64,000 nucleotides of DNA from Maritimibacter sp. DP1N21-5 (GTDB lineage: Bacteria; Pseudomonadota; Alphaproteobacteria; Rhodobacterales; Rhodobacteraceae), in NCBI RefSeq assembly GCF_019218295.1, contig NZ_JAHUZF010000006.1:1426001-1490000 (forward strand), written 5' to 3'. Every line of letters begins with the position of its first letter. Positions within the stretch are counted from its first letter, which is position 1. Of this stretch, positions 46,660 to 56,320 are shown piece by piece. The position numbers were made by a program, and so were the translations under genes. The notes under the pieces were generated by a model. It did not search any database, was not told the origin of the DNA, and was given only the letters and a program-made list of their open reading frames with translations.

Positions 46660-48456
46660 TCAGAGAGTTGGGCGTGCGATCACGTATGTTCCGGGCGCAT
46701 CGGCCAGAACAGGATGCGACGAATCGCCCAATGCGGGGGCCGGCTTCTTCTTTCCGGACCGGGAGGCGAGCCATTCGCCCCAGCGGAACCACCAGGTGCC
46801 GTCGTGCCGGGTCGCCCCCGCCTGCCATTCGGTCGGGTCTTCGGGCCAGTCGTCGTTGGTGTAGTGACCGTATTTCTTTTTGGAGGGCGGGTTCACGATC
46901 CCGGCGATATGGCCGCTCTCGGACAGGATGAAGGTCTTGTCCTTCGATCCCATCTTGCGCATCCCGCGGTAGCTCGACCGCCAGGCCGCGATGTGATCGG
47001 TCTCGCAGGCGATGGCGCAAAGCGGCACCTCGACCTCCTCGATCCTGAGGTGCGTGCCGAGGACCGGGAACCCCGGCCCCTCGCCCGCGAACTGGTCGCC
47101 CTGACAGAGCCCGCGCAGATACTCCACCGCCATACGTCCCGGTAGGTTCGTCGAGTCGCCGTTCCAATGCAGGAGGTCGAAGGCCGGCGGCGCGGTGCCC
47201 AGAAGATAGCTTCGCACGGCAGGCGTATAGATCAGGTCGTTGGCCCGCAGGTAGCTGAAGGTGCGCGCCATGTAGAGCGATCCCATCACGCCCTTGTCCG
47301 CCACCTCCTCCTCGATCCCGTCGACGAAGTCATCGTCGAGGAAGACACCCACCTCGCCCTGGTCCGAGAAATCGGTGAGCGCGGTGAAGAAGGTGGCCGA
47401 GTTCACCTTGTCCTCGCCCCGTTGTTTGAGAAGCGACAGCGTCAGGGACAGCGTTGTGCCGGCGATGCAGTAGCCGACGACATTGATCTTGTCCTGACCG
47501 GAGAGGCTGCGCACCTGGTCGATCGCGGTCAGGAAACCGTCCTCGATGTAGGTGTCCATCCCGACATCGGCAAAGGACAGGTCCGGGTTGACCCAGGACA
47601 CGACATAGAGCGTGAAGCCCTGCTCGGTGATCCACTTGATCAGGCTGTTCTCGGGCTTCAGGTCGAGGATGTAGAACTTGTTGATCCACGGCGGGAAGAT
47701 GACGAGCGGGATCTCATAGGCCTTTTCCGTCACCGCCTTGTACTGGATCAGCTCGAACATCCTGTTGCGAAACACCACACCGCCCTCGGTGGTGCCAAGG
47801 TTCTCGCCGACCGTGAAGGCATCGGGATCGGAGAGCGTGACCACGAGCTCGCCATTGTTGCGCTCGAGGTCCCGAATCATGTTCTCGAGACCATCGACGA
47901 GCGACTGGCCCTCGGTCTCCACCGCGCGTTCGAGCGCATCGGGATTGGTGGCCAGGAAATTCGTCGGCGCCATCATGTCGATCATCTGGCGGGTGAAGTA
48001 TTCCACCCGGCGCTGGGTCTGCGGATCGAGTCCCTCGAGCTTGTCGATCGACTGCTCGAGCGCCTTCGCGGTCAGGAAATACTGCTGCTTGATGTAGTTG
48101 AAATAGGGGTGCGTGTCCCACAGCGGGTTGCGAAAGCGCGGGTCCTTGGGGGAATTGTCGGCGGGCGCCGTGCCCTGCGTCAGAAAGCTTTGCTGGGCTT
48201 CGATGGCGTGGCGCAGCGTCTTGCCCCAGAATTCGATCTGATGTTCGAACATCTCTCCGGGGGAATTGAAGGTCTTCTGCCAATAGGCAGCAGCGGAGGA
48301 CGCGAAGAAGTCTTCTCCCGGTGCCTGCAAAGCATGCCGAATGGGCTTCTTTTGCGCCAAAGCAGCGGCGAAGCGTGTCGAAAGTGCTTCGATCTTCTGA
48401 AGGTTCTCCTTCAGCTTCTCGCTTTCTTCATGAAACTCGATTTCATTTGTTGTCAT
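46660..48456 (-). CDS. phaC: Class I poly(3-hydroxyalkanoate) synthase PhaC
   Basis: Polymerises hydroxyacyl-CoA (mainly 3-hydroxybutyryl-CoA) into the storage polyester. Its 598 residues have an N-terminal extension and an alpha/beta-hydrolase core with the lipase-like box VVGYCIAGTTLS (catalytic Cys330), Asp487 (CETDHIA) and His516 (SGHIAG). The conserved PPWINKFYILDLKPENSL segment is present. It is divergent from phaZ, and a TGC-rich inverted repeat sits between them. Confidence 0.97.
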   Translation of the reverse strand: MTTNEIEFHEESEKLKENLQKIEALSTRFAAALAQKKPIRHALQAPGEDFFASSAAAYWQKTFNSPGEMFEHQIEFWGKTLRHAIEAQQSFLTQGTAPADNSPKDPRFRNPLWDTHPYFNYIKQQYFLTAKALEQSIDKLEGLDPQTQRRVEYFTRQMIDMMAPTNFLATNPDALERAVETEGQSLVDGLENMIRDLERNNGELVVTLSDPDAFTVGENLGTTEGGVVFRNRMFELIQYKAVTEKAYEIPLVIFPPWINKFYILDLKPENSLIKWITEQGFTLYVVSWVNPDLSFADVGMDTYIEDGFLTAIDQVRSLSGQDKINVVGYCIAGTTLSLTLSLLKQRGEDKVNSATFFTALTDFSDQGEVGVFLDDDFVDGIEEEVADKGVMGSLYMARTFSYLRANDLIYTPAVRSYLLGTAPPAFDLLHWNGDSTNLPGRMAVEYLRGLCQGDQFAGEGPGFPVLGTHLRIEEVEVPLCAIACETDHIAAWRSSYRGMRKMGSKDKTFILSESGHIAGIVNPPSKKKYGHYTNDDWPEDPTEWQAGATRHDGTWWFRWGEWLASRSGKKKPAPALGDSSHPVLADAPGTYVIARPTL

Positions 48457-48485
48457 GCGAAACGATCCACCCTAGATTTCGCACA

Positions 48486-48504
48486 TGCAGCAATTTCCTT
48501 GCTG
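48486..48504. promoter_or_regulatory. Candidate PhaR operator between phaC and phaZ
   Basis: GCAGCAA-tttcc-TTGCTGC, a 7-bp perfect inverted repeat embedded in TGC-rich sequence (also TTGCAATGC just to the right). It is 30 bp before the phaC start and about 100 bp before phaZ. Shared half-site words with the 46583 palindrome (TGCAGCA, TGCTGC) support the same regulator. Confidence 0.6.
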
Positions 48505-48601
48505 CCTTGCAATGCTCGGCGCCAACCTGCCAAAAGGTCGACTTGTATTGGAATCAAGGTAACGGAAGACTGCAGCGCGGCGCAACCGAAAGGCGTTTAA
48601 G

Positions 48602-49906
48602 ATGCGGTACCTCCCTTTGTACGATTTGACCGAAACGGTTCGGAACACGAACCAGTGGCTTGGGGCCACCGCGCAGGCGATCGGAAGCTATCCGGGCGTG
48701 GCGCTGGTTCCCAACCCCTACTTCCAATGGCTGCGCGGCTGGGGCGAAGTCATGGAACGGTCCTTCGCGCGCATGGTCGCCAAGCCGGACTGGGGCATCT
48801 ACACGGTCGTCGGCAATGACGGACGCGATCATTCCGTGCGTATCGACAGGCTGGTCGAAAAACCCTTCGGCAACCTGATCCATTTCAAGGTCATGGGCCG
48901 CGAACCCAAGGCGCGCCGCATCCTGCTGGTCGCGCCGATGTCGGGCCACTATGCGACGCTCCTGCGCTCGACCGTCGCGTCGCTCTTGCCGGATGCCGAA
49001 GTCTATATCACCGACTGGCACAACGCGCGCGACATCCCGGTGTCCGACGGCAAGTTCGACATCGAGGATTACACGCTCTACCTCGTCGATTTCATGCGTC
49101 ACCTCGGGCCCGACATCAACGTGGTCGCGGTCTGCCAGCCCGCCCCCCTGACACTCGCCGCCACAGCTTATCTCGCCGCAGAGGACCCCGAGGCGCAGCC
49201 GCAGACGCTCACGCTCATCGGCGGGCCGATCGACCCAGGCGCCTCCCCGACCGACGTGACCGATTTCGGCGACCGAGTGGCGATGGAACATCTCGAGCGG
49301 ACCGTGATCCAGTCTGTCGGCTTCAAGTATCGTGGCGCCGGTCGTCTGGTCTATCCGGGCATCCAGCAGCTGACCTCCTTCATGGCGATGAATTCGGACA
49401 AGCACTCCAAGGCCTTCTCCGACCAGATCATGCGCGCGGCGCGGGGCGAAGCATCCGATCACGACAAGCACAACAAGTTCTATGACGAATACCTCGCGGT
49501 CATGGACATGACGGCGGAGTTCTACCTGTCCACGGTGGACCGCATCTTCAAGGAACGCGAGATCGCCAAGAACACCTTCACCATCGCAGGGAAGAAGGTG
49601 GACATCGGCAAGATCACCGATGTGGCCGTCAAGACGGTGGAAGGTGAAAACGACGACATCTCCGCCCCCGGCCAATGCCTCGCCGCGCTGGCGCTCTGCA
49701 CGGGGCTGCCGGACGAGAAGAAGGCCCAGCACCTCGAACAAGGGGCCGGTCACTACGGGATTTTTGCGGGCAAGAGCTGGCGCAACAACATCCGCCCGCT
49801 GGTGCTCGAGTTCATGGACGAACATGCGGGCACCCACGCCGAACAGGCCCGCAAGAAACGCGCGCCGAGAGCCGCGACCGGGAAACCGGCCCTGAAGGCC
49901 GTCTGA
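48602..49906 (+). CDS. phaZ: Intracellular polyhydroxyalkanoate depolymerase PhaZ
   Basis: Mobilises stored PHB in the cytoplasm. The 434 residues resemble the PhaZa1 type of Cupriavidus and Rhodobacter: MRYLPLYDLTETVRNTNQWL at the start, the nucleophile in VVAVCQPAPLTLAATAYLAA (Cys instead of Ser, as usual for this class), and the C-terminal GHYGIFAGKSWRNNI with the catalytic His. Asp is expected in the YDEYLAVMDMTAEFY region. It is divergent from phaC and ends at a strong terminator. Confidence 0.95.
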   Translation: MRYLPLYDLTETVRNTNQWLGATAQAIGSYPGVALVPNPYFQWLRGWGEVMERSFARMVAKPDWGIYTVVGNDGRDHSVRIDRLVEKPFGNLIHFKVMGREPKARRILLVAPMSGHYATLLRSTVASLLPDAEVYITDWHNARDIPVSDGKFDIEDYTLYLVDFMRHLGPDINVVAVCQPAPLTLAATAYLAAEDPEAQPQTLTLIGGPIDPGASPTDVTDFGDRVAMEHLERTVIQSVGFKYRGAGRLVYPGIQQLTSFMAMNSDKHSKAFSDQIMRAARGEASDHDKHNKFYDEYLAVMDMTAEFYLSTVDRIFKEREIAKNTFTIAGKKVDIGKITDVAVKTVEGENDDISAPGQCLAALALCTGLPDEKKAQHLEQGAGHYGIFAGKSWRNNIRPLVLEFMDEHAGTHAEQARKKRAPRAATGKPALKAV

Positions 49907-49927
49907 CCCGCGCAGGCATCGGGATGA

Positions 49928-49960
49928 GAAGGAGGGCCCCGTTCGCGGGGCCTTCTTTTT
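49928..49960 (+). terminator. Terminator of phaZ
   Basis: Stem GGCCCCG-TTCG-CGGGGCC with a stable TTCG tetraloop, extended by GAAGG/CCTTC and followed by TTTTT. It begins about 20 bp past the stop. Confidence 0.9.
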
Positions 49961-49964
49961 GCGC

Positions 49965-50678
49965 TCAGCGCGGCACGGGCGGAAGGTCCATCCAGGCTTC
50001 CATGGCGATGATGGTCTTCTCGGGTGTCTCCAGCATCGGCATGTGGCCTGCGTCGTCCAGCGTCGCGATCTCGGCGTAGGGGATGAGCTCGGCCAGGAAC
50101 ATATGCCGCTTGGGCGGCGTGATCCGGTCATGCTCGCCGCAAAGGACGAGCGACGGCACGCGCAGCGCATGGAGTTCCTTCTGGGCGTCCGGGCGGCGCT
50201 GCATGGCGCGGGATTGGCGCACGAAGACCTCGGGACCAAGCCTTCGGGCCATCGCCGTGATGAGACCCAGGGTCGCCTCTTTCAATGGACCGGGCGCAAA
50301 GTTCTCGGGAGGAAAGGCCTCAGCCATGGCGGCATCGAGCTTGCCTGCCTGCGCCTTCACGATCTGCGGCTCGCGCCAGACCGCCTGTTCCGGCGTCTCG
50401 GGAAGCGGCGAGGTCGAGATGAGGCAGAGCCGCGTGACCCGCTCCGGCGCGCGGCGCAGGACCTCCATCGCGACCGATCCGCCCATGCCATGCCCGCAGA
50501 GGGCAAAGCGCGGCGGCGCCATGTAGAGGATATTGGCCGCCATTTCGCGGATCGTGTCGCCGCGCGCGGTATTGGCCACGTGAAGCGTATGGCGCGCCGA
50601 GAGATGGTCGATCTGCGGGCCAAAGGCACGGGCGTCGCACATCATCCCCGGCACGAGAAGGATCGGCTCGGCGGTCAT
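49965..50678 (-). CDS. Alpha/beta hydrolase-fold protein lacking the nucleophile serine
   Basis: A 237-residue alpha/beta-hydrolase protein with PILLVPGMMCDARAFGPQ (oxyanion region), Asp in LCGEHDRITPPKRH and His in LDDAGHMPMLETPE. The nucleophile elbow, normally GxSxG, reads ALCGHGMGGSVAMEV: the central residue (64) is glycine, encoded by GGC. A neighbouring Ser68 is not at the elbow. It may be a pseudoenzyme, use another residue, or bind rather than cut its ligand. The start at 50678 overlaps the stop of the upstream hydrolase by 4 bp (ATGA). Confidence 0.85.
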   Translation of the reverse strand: MTAEPILLVPGMMCDARAFGPQIDHLSARHTLHVANTARGDTIREMAANILYMAPPRFALCGHGMGGSVAMEVLRRAPERVTRLCLISTSPLPETPEQAVWREPQIVKAQAGKLDAAMAEAFPPENFAPGPLKEATLGLITAMARRLGPEVFVRQSRAMQRRPDAQKELHALRVPSLVLCGEHDRITPPKRHMFLAELIPYAEIATLDDAGHMPMLETPEKTIIAMEAWMDLPPVPR

Positions 50679-51418
50679 GCGAGGAGGTCGTCCAATGTGC
50701 CGGTCAGAAGATCGAGGCACCCGGGCGAAGAAAACCGGTGGTCGGCGCCTTTCACGAAGGTCAGGCGCAGGTCGCTGCCTTCGATGTGGTCAAGCAGGTT
50801 CAACGCCACCTGCCGCTCAACGTCCTCGTCCTCGGTTCCTTGGAAGAGCCGCACAGGCCACTCCATGACAAGCGGCGCACGCAGAACGAGGTTTTCGCGC
50901 CCATCCTCGATCAGGCGACGGGTGATCGGATAGGGATCGCCGTATTCGGATGGCAGAAGGACAGTGCCCACCTCCCTCAATTGCACACGCTCCGCGTCGG
51001 AGAAGTCACGCCACATGCTGTCTTCGGTGAAATCGGGCGCGGCGGCGATGCCCACGAAGCCAGCGAAGCGTTCGGGCATCCGGCGGGCGAGCAGGCAGGT
51101 GATCCAGCCGCCCATGGAGGAGCCGACAAAGATCTGCGGGCCCGTGGTGGCATGGGAGATGACGGCGGCGGCGTCCGCGGCCCAGTCTGAAATCGTCCCA
51201 TCGGTGAAGGCCCCGCCCGATTGGCCGTGGCCGGAATAGTCAAAGCGCAGGAAAGCCTGCCCGCGCGCCTTCGCCCAGTCTTCGAGGACGAGCGCCTTGG
51301 TGCCCTCCATGTCGGACATGAACCCGCCAAGGAAGATCACCCCCGGCCCGGCCCCTGTCGTGACGTGATATGCGATGCGCCGCCCGTCGGCGGTGTCGAG
51401 ATAGCTCGGCTCTGCCAC
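50675..51418 (-). CDS. Alpha/beta hydrolase with intact catalytic triad
   Basis: A 247-residue protein. Triad motifs are Ser in IFVGSSMGGWITCLLARRMP, an acidic residue in RLFQGTEDEDV, and His in FVKGADHRFS. The oxyanion and early strands are VIFLGGFMSDMEGTKALVLE and FLRFDYSGHGQSGGAF. This looks like the mammalian ABHD10/bacterial acyl-protein or palmitoyl thioesterase-like group. The start is uncertain: GTG at 51418 is chosen, while TTG at 51463 also fits. It is coupled to the nucleophile-less homologue downstream. Confidence 0.85.
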   Translation of the reverse strand: MAEPSYLDTADGRRIAYHVTTGAGPGVIFLGGFMSDMEGTKALVLEDWAKARGQAFLRFDYSGHGQSGGAFTDGTISDWAADAAAVISHATTGPQIFVGSSMGGWITCLLARRMPERFAGFVGIAAAPDFTEDSMWRDFSDAERVQLREVGTVLLPSEYGDPYPITRRLIEDGRENLVLRAPLVMEWPVRLFQGTEDEDVERQVALNLLDHIEGSDLRLTFVKGADHRFSSPGCLDLLTGTLDDLLA

Positions 51419-51496
51419 GCCTGCCCCTGTTCCTTGGCCCAATGTCTTTGCGTCGTGGAGCAATCCTGAATGAGAAACAAGGGCTTGGAAAGGGGG

Positions 51497-52798
51497 TCAG
51501 TTCGTCTCGGCTTCTTCCAGCCCATAGGCCACAGCGGCCCCGATGATGGCCATCGCCGCGAAGCCCGCGAGCGCCGCCTGTGGCCCGAGGAACGACAGGG
51601 CGCCGCCGAAAGCGCCCGAGACGAGCAGCAGACCGCCGATCAACGCGTTGGCCGTGGCGGCATAGGCGGCGCGCTGATCCTCTGGCGCGATGTCCACGAG
51701 GAAGGTCGACCGCCCTTGGCGCACGCCGTGATGCGCGATCATCAGGAGAAACAGAAGCCCTGGCATCACCCACCACGTCGACGCCATCCCCGAGAGGGCC
51801 GAGAGGATGGCCGAGATCATGGCGAGGGCGCCGATGCCACCCGAGGCCACCAGGACGAGCCGGGACGAACGGTCGGAAAGCCGCCCCCACACGTAGGACG
51901 AGACGAGCGACGCCGCCGCCGAAGCCACCACCAGCGCCCCGAGCGCGCCGAGACCGCGCTCTTCGCCCTGCCCGGCGAGGAGCACGAAGTAGGGCGGTGT
52001 CAGAGCTGTGGCGGTCAGAAACCCGCGCGCTGTCACGAAACGGGCGAAAGTCGAGTCCGTCTTGAGGATGCGCCAGGGGCTTTGGGTCTCGGCGGGTTCC
52101 GACGGCTCGGACGCGTCTTCCTTGAGGGTCGAGAACAGCGCGGATGCGGCGAACCAGAGACAGGACGCCAGCCCCAGCGCTGCGACAAGCGGCCCCTGCC
52201 CCTCGAGCCATCCTGACATGAGTAGTCCGGCGAAGATCAGGACGCCCACCGCGCTCGCCGATCCGGCGAAACCCGTGACGGCACCGCGCCGGGTCTTGGC
52301 GACGGTCTTTCCGAGCACGTCCTTGTAGCTGACCGATGCCGCGGCGCGAGACAGGGCGAAGACGATGATGGCAGCAACGAAGGCAAGTCCGACCGCCACA
52401 CCCTCGAGCGTGAGGGCGGCCAGCGCCATGGCGGCCACCGCGATACCCTGTCCCACGCCGCCGGCGACCCACATCCAGCGGCGGTGGCGCATCGCGTCGA
52501 GACGTCGTGCAAGCAGGATCTGTGGCAAGAGCGACCCCGCCTCGCGCAAGGGGACGAGCGAGGACACAAAGACCGCAGGCGCACCGAGTGCATTCAGGAG
52601 CCAGGACAGCACGAGTTTCGGGTCCATGAGCCCGTCGCCCAGCTTGGTGAGCGTAAGCGCGGCCATGTGCTTCAGACCATTGCGCGCTTCGGCCAAGTCG
52701 CGAGGCTCGCCCGCGAGCGTCTCGAAGGCCGCTTCTTCCGTCACGCCACCTGTGCTGTCACCCATGCCATACCCTATCTTTCGATACTCCTGCGGCAT
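51497..52798 (-). CDS. MFS transporter
   Basis: A 433-residue inner-membrane protein with about twelve hydrophobic helices split into two halves by a cytoplasmic loop (about 215-240, rich in Glu/Ser/Pro). LREAGSLLPQILLARRLDAM and RRGAVTGFAGSASAVGVLIF resemble loop signatures of major-facilitator carriers. Substrate unknown. The start may be the ATG at 52765, 11 codons later; neither has a good ribosome site. It faces away from thrS. Confidence 0.82.
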   Translation of the reverse strand: MPQEYRKIGYGMGDSTGGVTEEAAFETLAGEPRDLAEARNGLKHMAALTLTKLGDGLMDPKLVLSWLLNALGAPAVFVSSLVPLREAGSLLPQILLARRLDAMRHRRWMWVAGGVGQGIAVAAMALAALTLEGVAVGLAFVAAIIVFALSRAAASVSYKDVLGKTVAKTRRGAVTGFAGSASAVGVLIFAGLLMSGWLEGQGPLVAALGLASCLWFAASALFSTLKEDASEPSEPAETQSPWRILKTDSTFARFVTARGFLTATALTPPYFVLLAGQGEERGLGALGALVVASAAASLVSSYVWGRLSDRSSRLVLVASGGIGALAMISAILSALSGMASTWWVMPGLLFLLMIAHHGVRQGRSTFLVDIAPEDQRAAYAATANALIGGLLLVSGAFGGALSFLGPQAALAGFAAMAIIGAAVAYGLEEAETN

Positions 52799-52899
52799 AA
52801 CGCACGGGTTGACTTGTCCGGCACGTCGCGCGACACCGCGTCACACATATTACCCGCAACCGGGCGTTCCGTGGGCGCCAAACTGACGAGGAGCCGGCC

Positions 52900-54849
52900 A
52901 TGAGCCAGATTTCCCTGACCTTTCCCGATGGCAATACGCGCGATTATGCGGCCGGGATCACTCCCGCCGACGTTGCTGCCGATATCTCGACCTCGCTCGC
53001 GAAGAAAGCGATCTCGGCGACGGTCAATGGTGCGCACTGGGATCTCCAGTGGCCCATCGACGCCGACGCGAGCGTTGCCATCCACACGATGAAGGACGCG
53101 CCTCAGGCGCTTGAACTGATCCGCCACGACCTCGCCCATATCATGGCGCGGGCGGTCCAGGAGATCTGGCCCGCGACCAAAGTCACCATCGGCCCGGTGA
53201 TCGAGAACGGCTGGTATTACGATTTCGACCGCGAAGAGCCCTTCACGCCGGAGGATCTGGGCGAGATCGAAGCGAAGATGAAAGAGATCATCAACGCGCG
53301 CGATGCCGTGCGCACCGAAGTCTGGTCCCGCGCCGATGCCATCGCGCATTACGAGGCGACCGGCGAGAACTACAAGGTCGAGCTGGTCAATGCGATCCCG
53401 GACGACGGCCAGCCCATCCGCATGTATTGGCACGGCGACTGGCAGGACCTCTGCCGGGGCCCGCACCTTCAGCACACGGGGCAAGTGCCCGCCGACGCGT
53501 TCAAGCTGATGAAGGTCGCCGGGGCCTACTGGCGCGGGGACTCGAAGAACCCGATGCTCCAGCGCATCTACGGCGTCGCCTTCCAGAACCGCGACGAGCT
53601 GAAGAAATACCTGACCTTCCTCGAAGAAGCCGAGAAGCGCGACCACCGCCGGCTGGGCCGCGAGATGGACCTCTTCCACATGCAGGAGGAAGCCCCCGGT
53701 CAGATCTTCTGGCACCCGAACGGCTGGCGCATCTACACGGTGCTTCAGGACTACATGCGCCGCCAGCAGGATCGCGGCGGCTATGTCGAGGTGAACACGC
53801 CGCAGGTCGTCTCGCGCAAGCTGTGGGAGGCGTCAGGCCACTGGGAGAACTACCAGGAGAACATGTTCATCGTCGAAGTGGACGAGGATCATGCCCGTGA
53901 AAAGACGGTGAATGCGCTCAAACCGATGAACTGCCCCTGTCACGTGCAGGTGTTCAACTCGGGGCTCAAATCCTACCGCGACCTGCCGCTGCGCATGGCC
54001 GAGTTCGGCTCGTGCAACCGCTACGAACCCTCGGGCGCGCTGCACGGGATCATGCGGGTGCGCGGCTTTACGCAGGACGATGCGCATATCTTCTGCATGG
54101 AGAGCCAGATCGAGAGCGAGACGGCGAAGTTCATCGAGTTTCTCGCGGCGATCTATTCCGACCTCGGATTCAACGACTGGACGATCAAGCTGTCCACACG
54201 GCCCGAGAAACGCATCGGGTCCGATGAATCCTGGGATCGGGTCGAGGCCGCTTTGGGCAACGCGTGCAAGGCAGCCGGGTATGAGTTCGAGGTGCAGGAA
54301 GGCGAAGGTGCGTTCTATGGCCCCAAGCTCGAGTTCACGCTGACCGACGCGATTGGCCGGGAATGGCAGTGCGGGACGCTGCAGGTTGACCCGAACCTGC
54401 CCGAACGGCTGGACGCGGTCTATATCGGCGAGGACGGGGCGAAGCACCGCCCGGTCATGCTGCACCGCGCCGTGCTCGGGTCGTTCGAACGCTTCATCGG
54501 TATCCTGATCGAAGAGCACGCGGGGAGGCTCCCGTTCTGGCTCGCGCCGCGACAGGTCGTCGTGGCCTCGATCGTCTCGGACGCGGACGGATACGTGCAT
54601 GACGTGGTGCGCCGCCTGCGCGCTGCCGGCGTGCGGGCCGAAGCCGACACCCGCAATGAGAAGATCAATTACAAGGTCCGGGAACACTCCGTCGGCAAGG
54701 TGCCGGTCATCCTTGCCGTAGGGATGAAGGAGGTCGATGAACGAACTGTTACATTGCGCCGCCTGGGCGAGAAGGACACCAAGGTCGTCGGGCTTGACGA
54801 GGTGATAGGCCAACTCTCGACTGAAGCGACGGCGCCGGATCTGCTTTGA
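52900..54849 (+). CDS. thrS: Threonyl-tRNA synthetase
   Basis: Class II aminoacyl-tRNA synthetase of 649 residues. It has a TGS domain at the start ([20 protein letters not shown]), a second editing domain containing [16 protein letters not shown], and the catalytic core with [40 protein letters not shown] (zinc-binding Cys) and [11 protein letters not shown] (motif 2). The C-terminal anticodon domain contains [18 protein letters not shown] lies 11 bases before the ATG. Monocistronic, with its own terminator. Confidence 0.98.
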   Translation: MSQISLTFPDGNTRDYAAGITPADVAADISTSLAKKAISATVNGAHWDLQWPIDADASVAIHTMKDAPQALELIRHDLAHIMARAVQEIWPATKVTIGPVIENGWYYDFDREEPFTPEDLGEIEAKMKEIINARDAVRTEVWSRADAIAHYEATGENYKVELVNAIPDDGQPIRMYWHGDWQDLCRGPHLQHTGQVPADAFKLMKVAGAYWRGDSKNPMLQRIYGVAFQNRDELKKYLTFLEEAEKRDHRRLGREMDLFHMQEEAPGQIFWHPNGWRIYTVLQDYMRRQQDRGGYVEVNTPQVVSRKLWEASGHWENYQENMFIVEVDEDHAREKTVNALKPMNCPCHVQVFNSGLKSYRDLPLRMAEFGSCNRYEPSGALHGIMRVRGFTQDDAHIFCMESQIESETAKFIEFLAAIYSDLGFNDWTIKLSTRPEKRIGSDESWDRVEAALGNACKAAGYEFEVQEGEGAFYGPKLEFTLTDAIGREWQCGTLQVDPNLPERLDAVYIGEDGAKHRPVMLHRAVLGSFERFIGILIEEHAGRLPFWLAPRQVVVASIVSDADGYVHDVVRRLRAAGVRAEADTRNEKINYKVREHSVGKVPVILAVGMKEVDERTVTLRRLGEKDTKVVGLDEVIGQLSTEATAPDLL

Positions 54850-54874
54850 CGTCAACACATTGATATTCCTTACG

Positions 54875-54902
54875 AAAGGGCGGTCCGATGGGCCGCCCTT
54901 TT
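54875..54902 (+). terminator. Terminator of thrS
   Basis: Perfect 9-bp stem AAAGGGCGG / CCGCCCTTT with a 9-nt loop, ending in TTTT. It is 25 bp past the stop codon. Confidence 0.85.
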
Positions 54903-55042
54903 CACGTGCAATTCACGAAAGCGTTTGTTTCACAGGCCTCACGTGACCGGGGGGCACGGGGCTGTGAGTGGTTTGTTACGCCTGTTCGGACCTAGCAATT
55001 GGACACCGCTTCAGGCGGAACGAACGCAACAGGAGGACAGAC

Positions 55043-55351
55043 ATGTCGAAGAAAACCACACTCACCATCGCGGGTGCCATGGCAACCGCCCTCGCCTCGC
55101 TCACGCTCCCGGCCTCGGCGCAGGACATGGAGAAATGCTACGGCGTGGCCAAGGCTGGCGAGAACGGCTGCGCTGCCGGCCCCGGCACGACCTGCGCGGG
55201 CACGTCGAAGGTCGATTACCAGGGCAACGCCTGGTCGCTGGTGCCCGCCGGGACCTGCGAAGAGATCACCATCGAGGCCTCGATGACTGAGGACATGATG
55301 GAGCGCATGGGTTCCTTGGAGCCGCTCGAGCGCGATCTGCCCGCGATGTGA
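55043..55351 (+). CDS. bufA: Bufferin-type RiPP precursor (DUF2282)
   Basis: A 102-residue secreted peptide precursor. An N-terminal Sec signal ([20 protein letters not shown], cleavage after ASA) is followed by the DUF2282 core with four cysteines at 32, 43, 51 and 72: [24 protein letters not shown] and [10 protein letters not shown]. These are the residues that an MNIO enzyme modifies in bufferins described from Caulobacter, copper-binding peptides that protect the periplasm. The C-terminal tail (73-102) is acidic and Met rich. A strong AGGAGG ribosome site is present. First gene of a four-gene operon; stop to next start is 62 bp. Confidence 0.9.
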   Translation: MSKKTTLTIAGAMATALASLTLPASAQDMEKCYGVAKAGENGCAAGPGTTCAGTSKVDYQGNAWSLVPAGTCEEITIEASMTEDMMERMGSLEPLERDLPAM

Positions 55352-55413
55352 GGCGGCTCTCGGGGCGCGGACGGGGAACGCCGCCCGCGCACCGTTACCT
55401 TGAGGAGGAACGG

Positions 55414-56292
55414 ATGTTCGATATGGCAAGGGACGCACGCAAGACCGGATTGCCTGCGCGCGCGGGCGTCGGCTTCAAACCGCAGCATTACGCCGAAATC
55501 GTGAGTGACCCCGGGCCAGTCGGCTGGCTGGAGATTCACGCCGAAAACTATATGGGCGACGGCGGGCGGCCCATCGCCCAGTTGCACGCGTTGGCCGAGC
55601 GGTTCCCGATCTCGGTCCATGGCGTCGGGCTGTCCATTGGCGGCGAGGGGCTGGGCGAGGACCATCTGGCGCGGGTGGCGCGGCTGGTGCACTGGCTTGA
55701 ACCCGCTCGGTTTTCCGAGCATCTGGCTTGGTCGAGCCATGGCGGGACCTACTTCAACGACCTGCTGCCCCTGCCCTATACAACCCAGACGCTCGCCCGG
55801 GTCTGCGACCACATCGACCGCGTGCAGGAGGTGCTCGGTCGCCGGATGCTGCTTGAGAACCCCAGCGTCTATGTCGAGTTTGCCGAGACCGAAATGCAGG
55901 AGACTGATTTTCTGCGCGAGGTCGCGCGGCGGACAGGCTGCGGGATGCTGCTCGACGTGAACAACGTTCATGTGTCTGCCACCAATCGGCAGGTCGACGC
56001 GCGGCAATACCTTGCCGACTTCCCGATGCACGCGGTCGGAGAGCTTCACCTTGGCGGGCATGCGGCGGACGAGGTATTGGGCGAGGCGCTCCTCATCGAC
56101 AGCCACGGCTGCGAAATCGCCGACCCGGTCTGGGACCTTTTTGCCGAGGTTCTGAGGCGCACCGGTCCCATCGCGACGCTGATCGAATGGGACAACGATG
56201 TGCCCTCCTGGCCCGTTCTGGCCGCCGAGGCCACGCGGGTGGACAGCCGCCTGGCTGCGGCGGCGCGCCGGAAGAGCCGGGCAAAGCATTGA
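55414..56292 (+). CDS. bufB: MNIO-family (DUF692) RiPP-modifying enzyme
   Basis: Multinuclear non-haem iron oxidative enzyme that modifies cysteines of the precursor. The 292-residue TIM-barrel protein carries the family motifs GVGFKPQHYAEI (18-29), LEIHAENYMGDGG, SVHGVGLSIGG (His69), SEHLAWSSHG (His103), LLENPSVYV (Glu148), LLDVNNVHVSA (Asp181, Asn183, His186), ELHLGGH (His212) and LIEWDNDVPSW (Glu258). These acidic, Asn and His residues are candidate iron ligands. GAGGAGGAACGG precedes the chosen ATG; the frame is open upstream as far as bufA. Confidence 0.93.
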   Translation: MFDMARDARKTGLPARAGVGFKPQHYAEIVSDPGPVGWLEIHAENYMGDGGRPIAQLHALAERFPISVHGVGLSIGGEGLGEDHLARVARLVHWLEPARFSEHLAWSSHGGTYFNDLLPLPYTTQTLARVCDHIDRVQEVLGRRMLLENPSVYVEFAETEMQETDFLREVARRTGCGMLLDVNNVHVSATNRQVDARQYLADFPMHAVGELHLGGHAADEVLGEALLIDSHGCEIADPVWDLFAEVLRRTGPIATLIEWDNDVPSWPVLAAEATRVDSRLAAAARRKSRAKH

Positions 56293-56320
56293 TTGTGAAT
56301 GATTATTAGAAGGTTTCGGG

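Noticed and set aside
48554..50239. 561-codon minus-strand open frame opposite phaZ
   Set aside because: Shadow of phaZ that also runs through its terminator.
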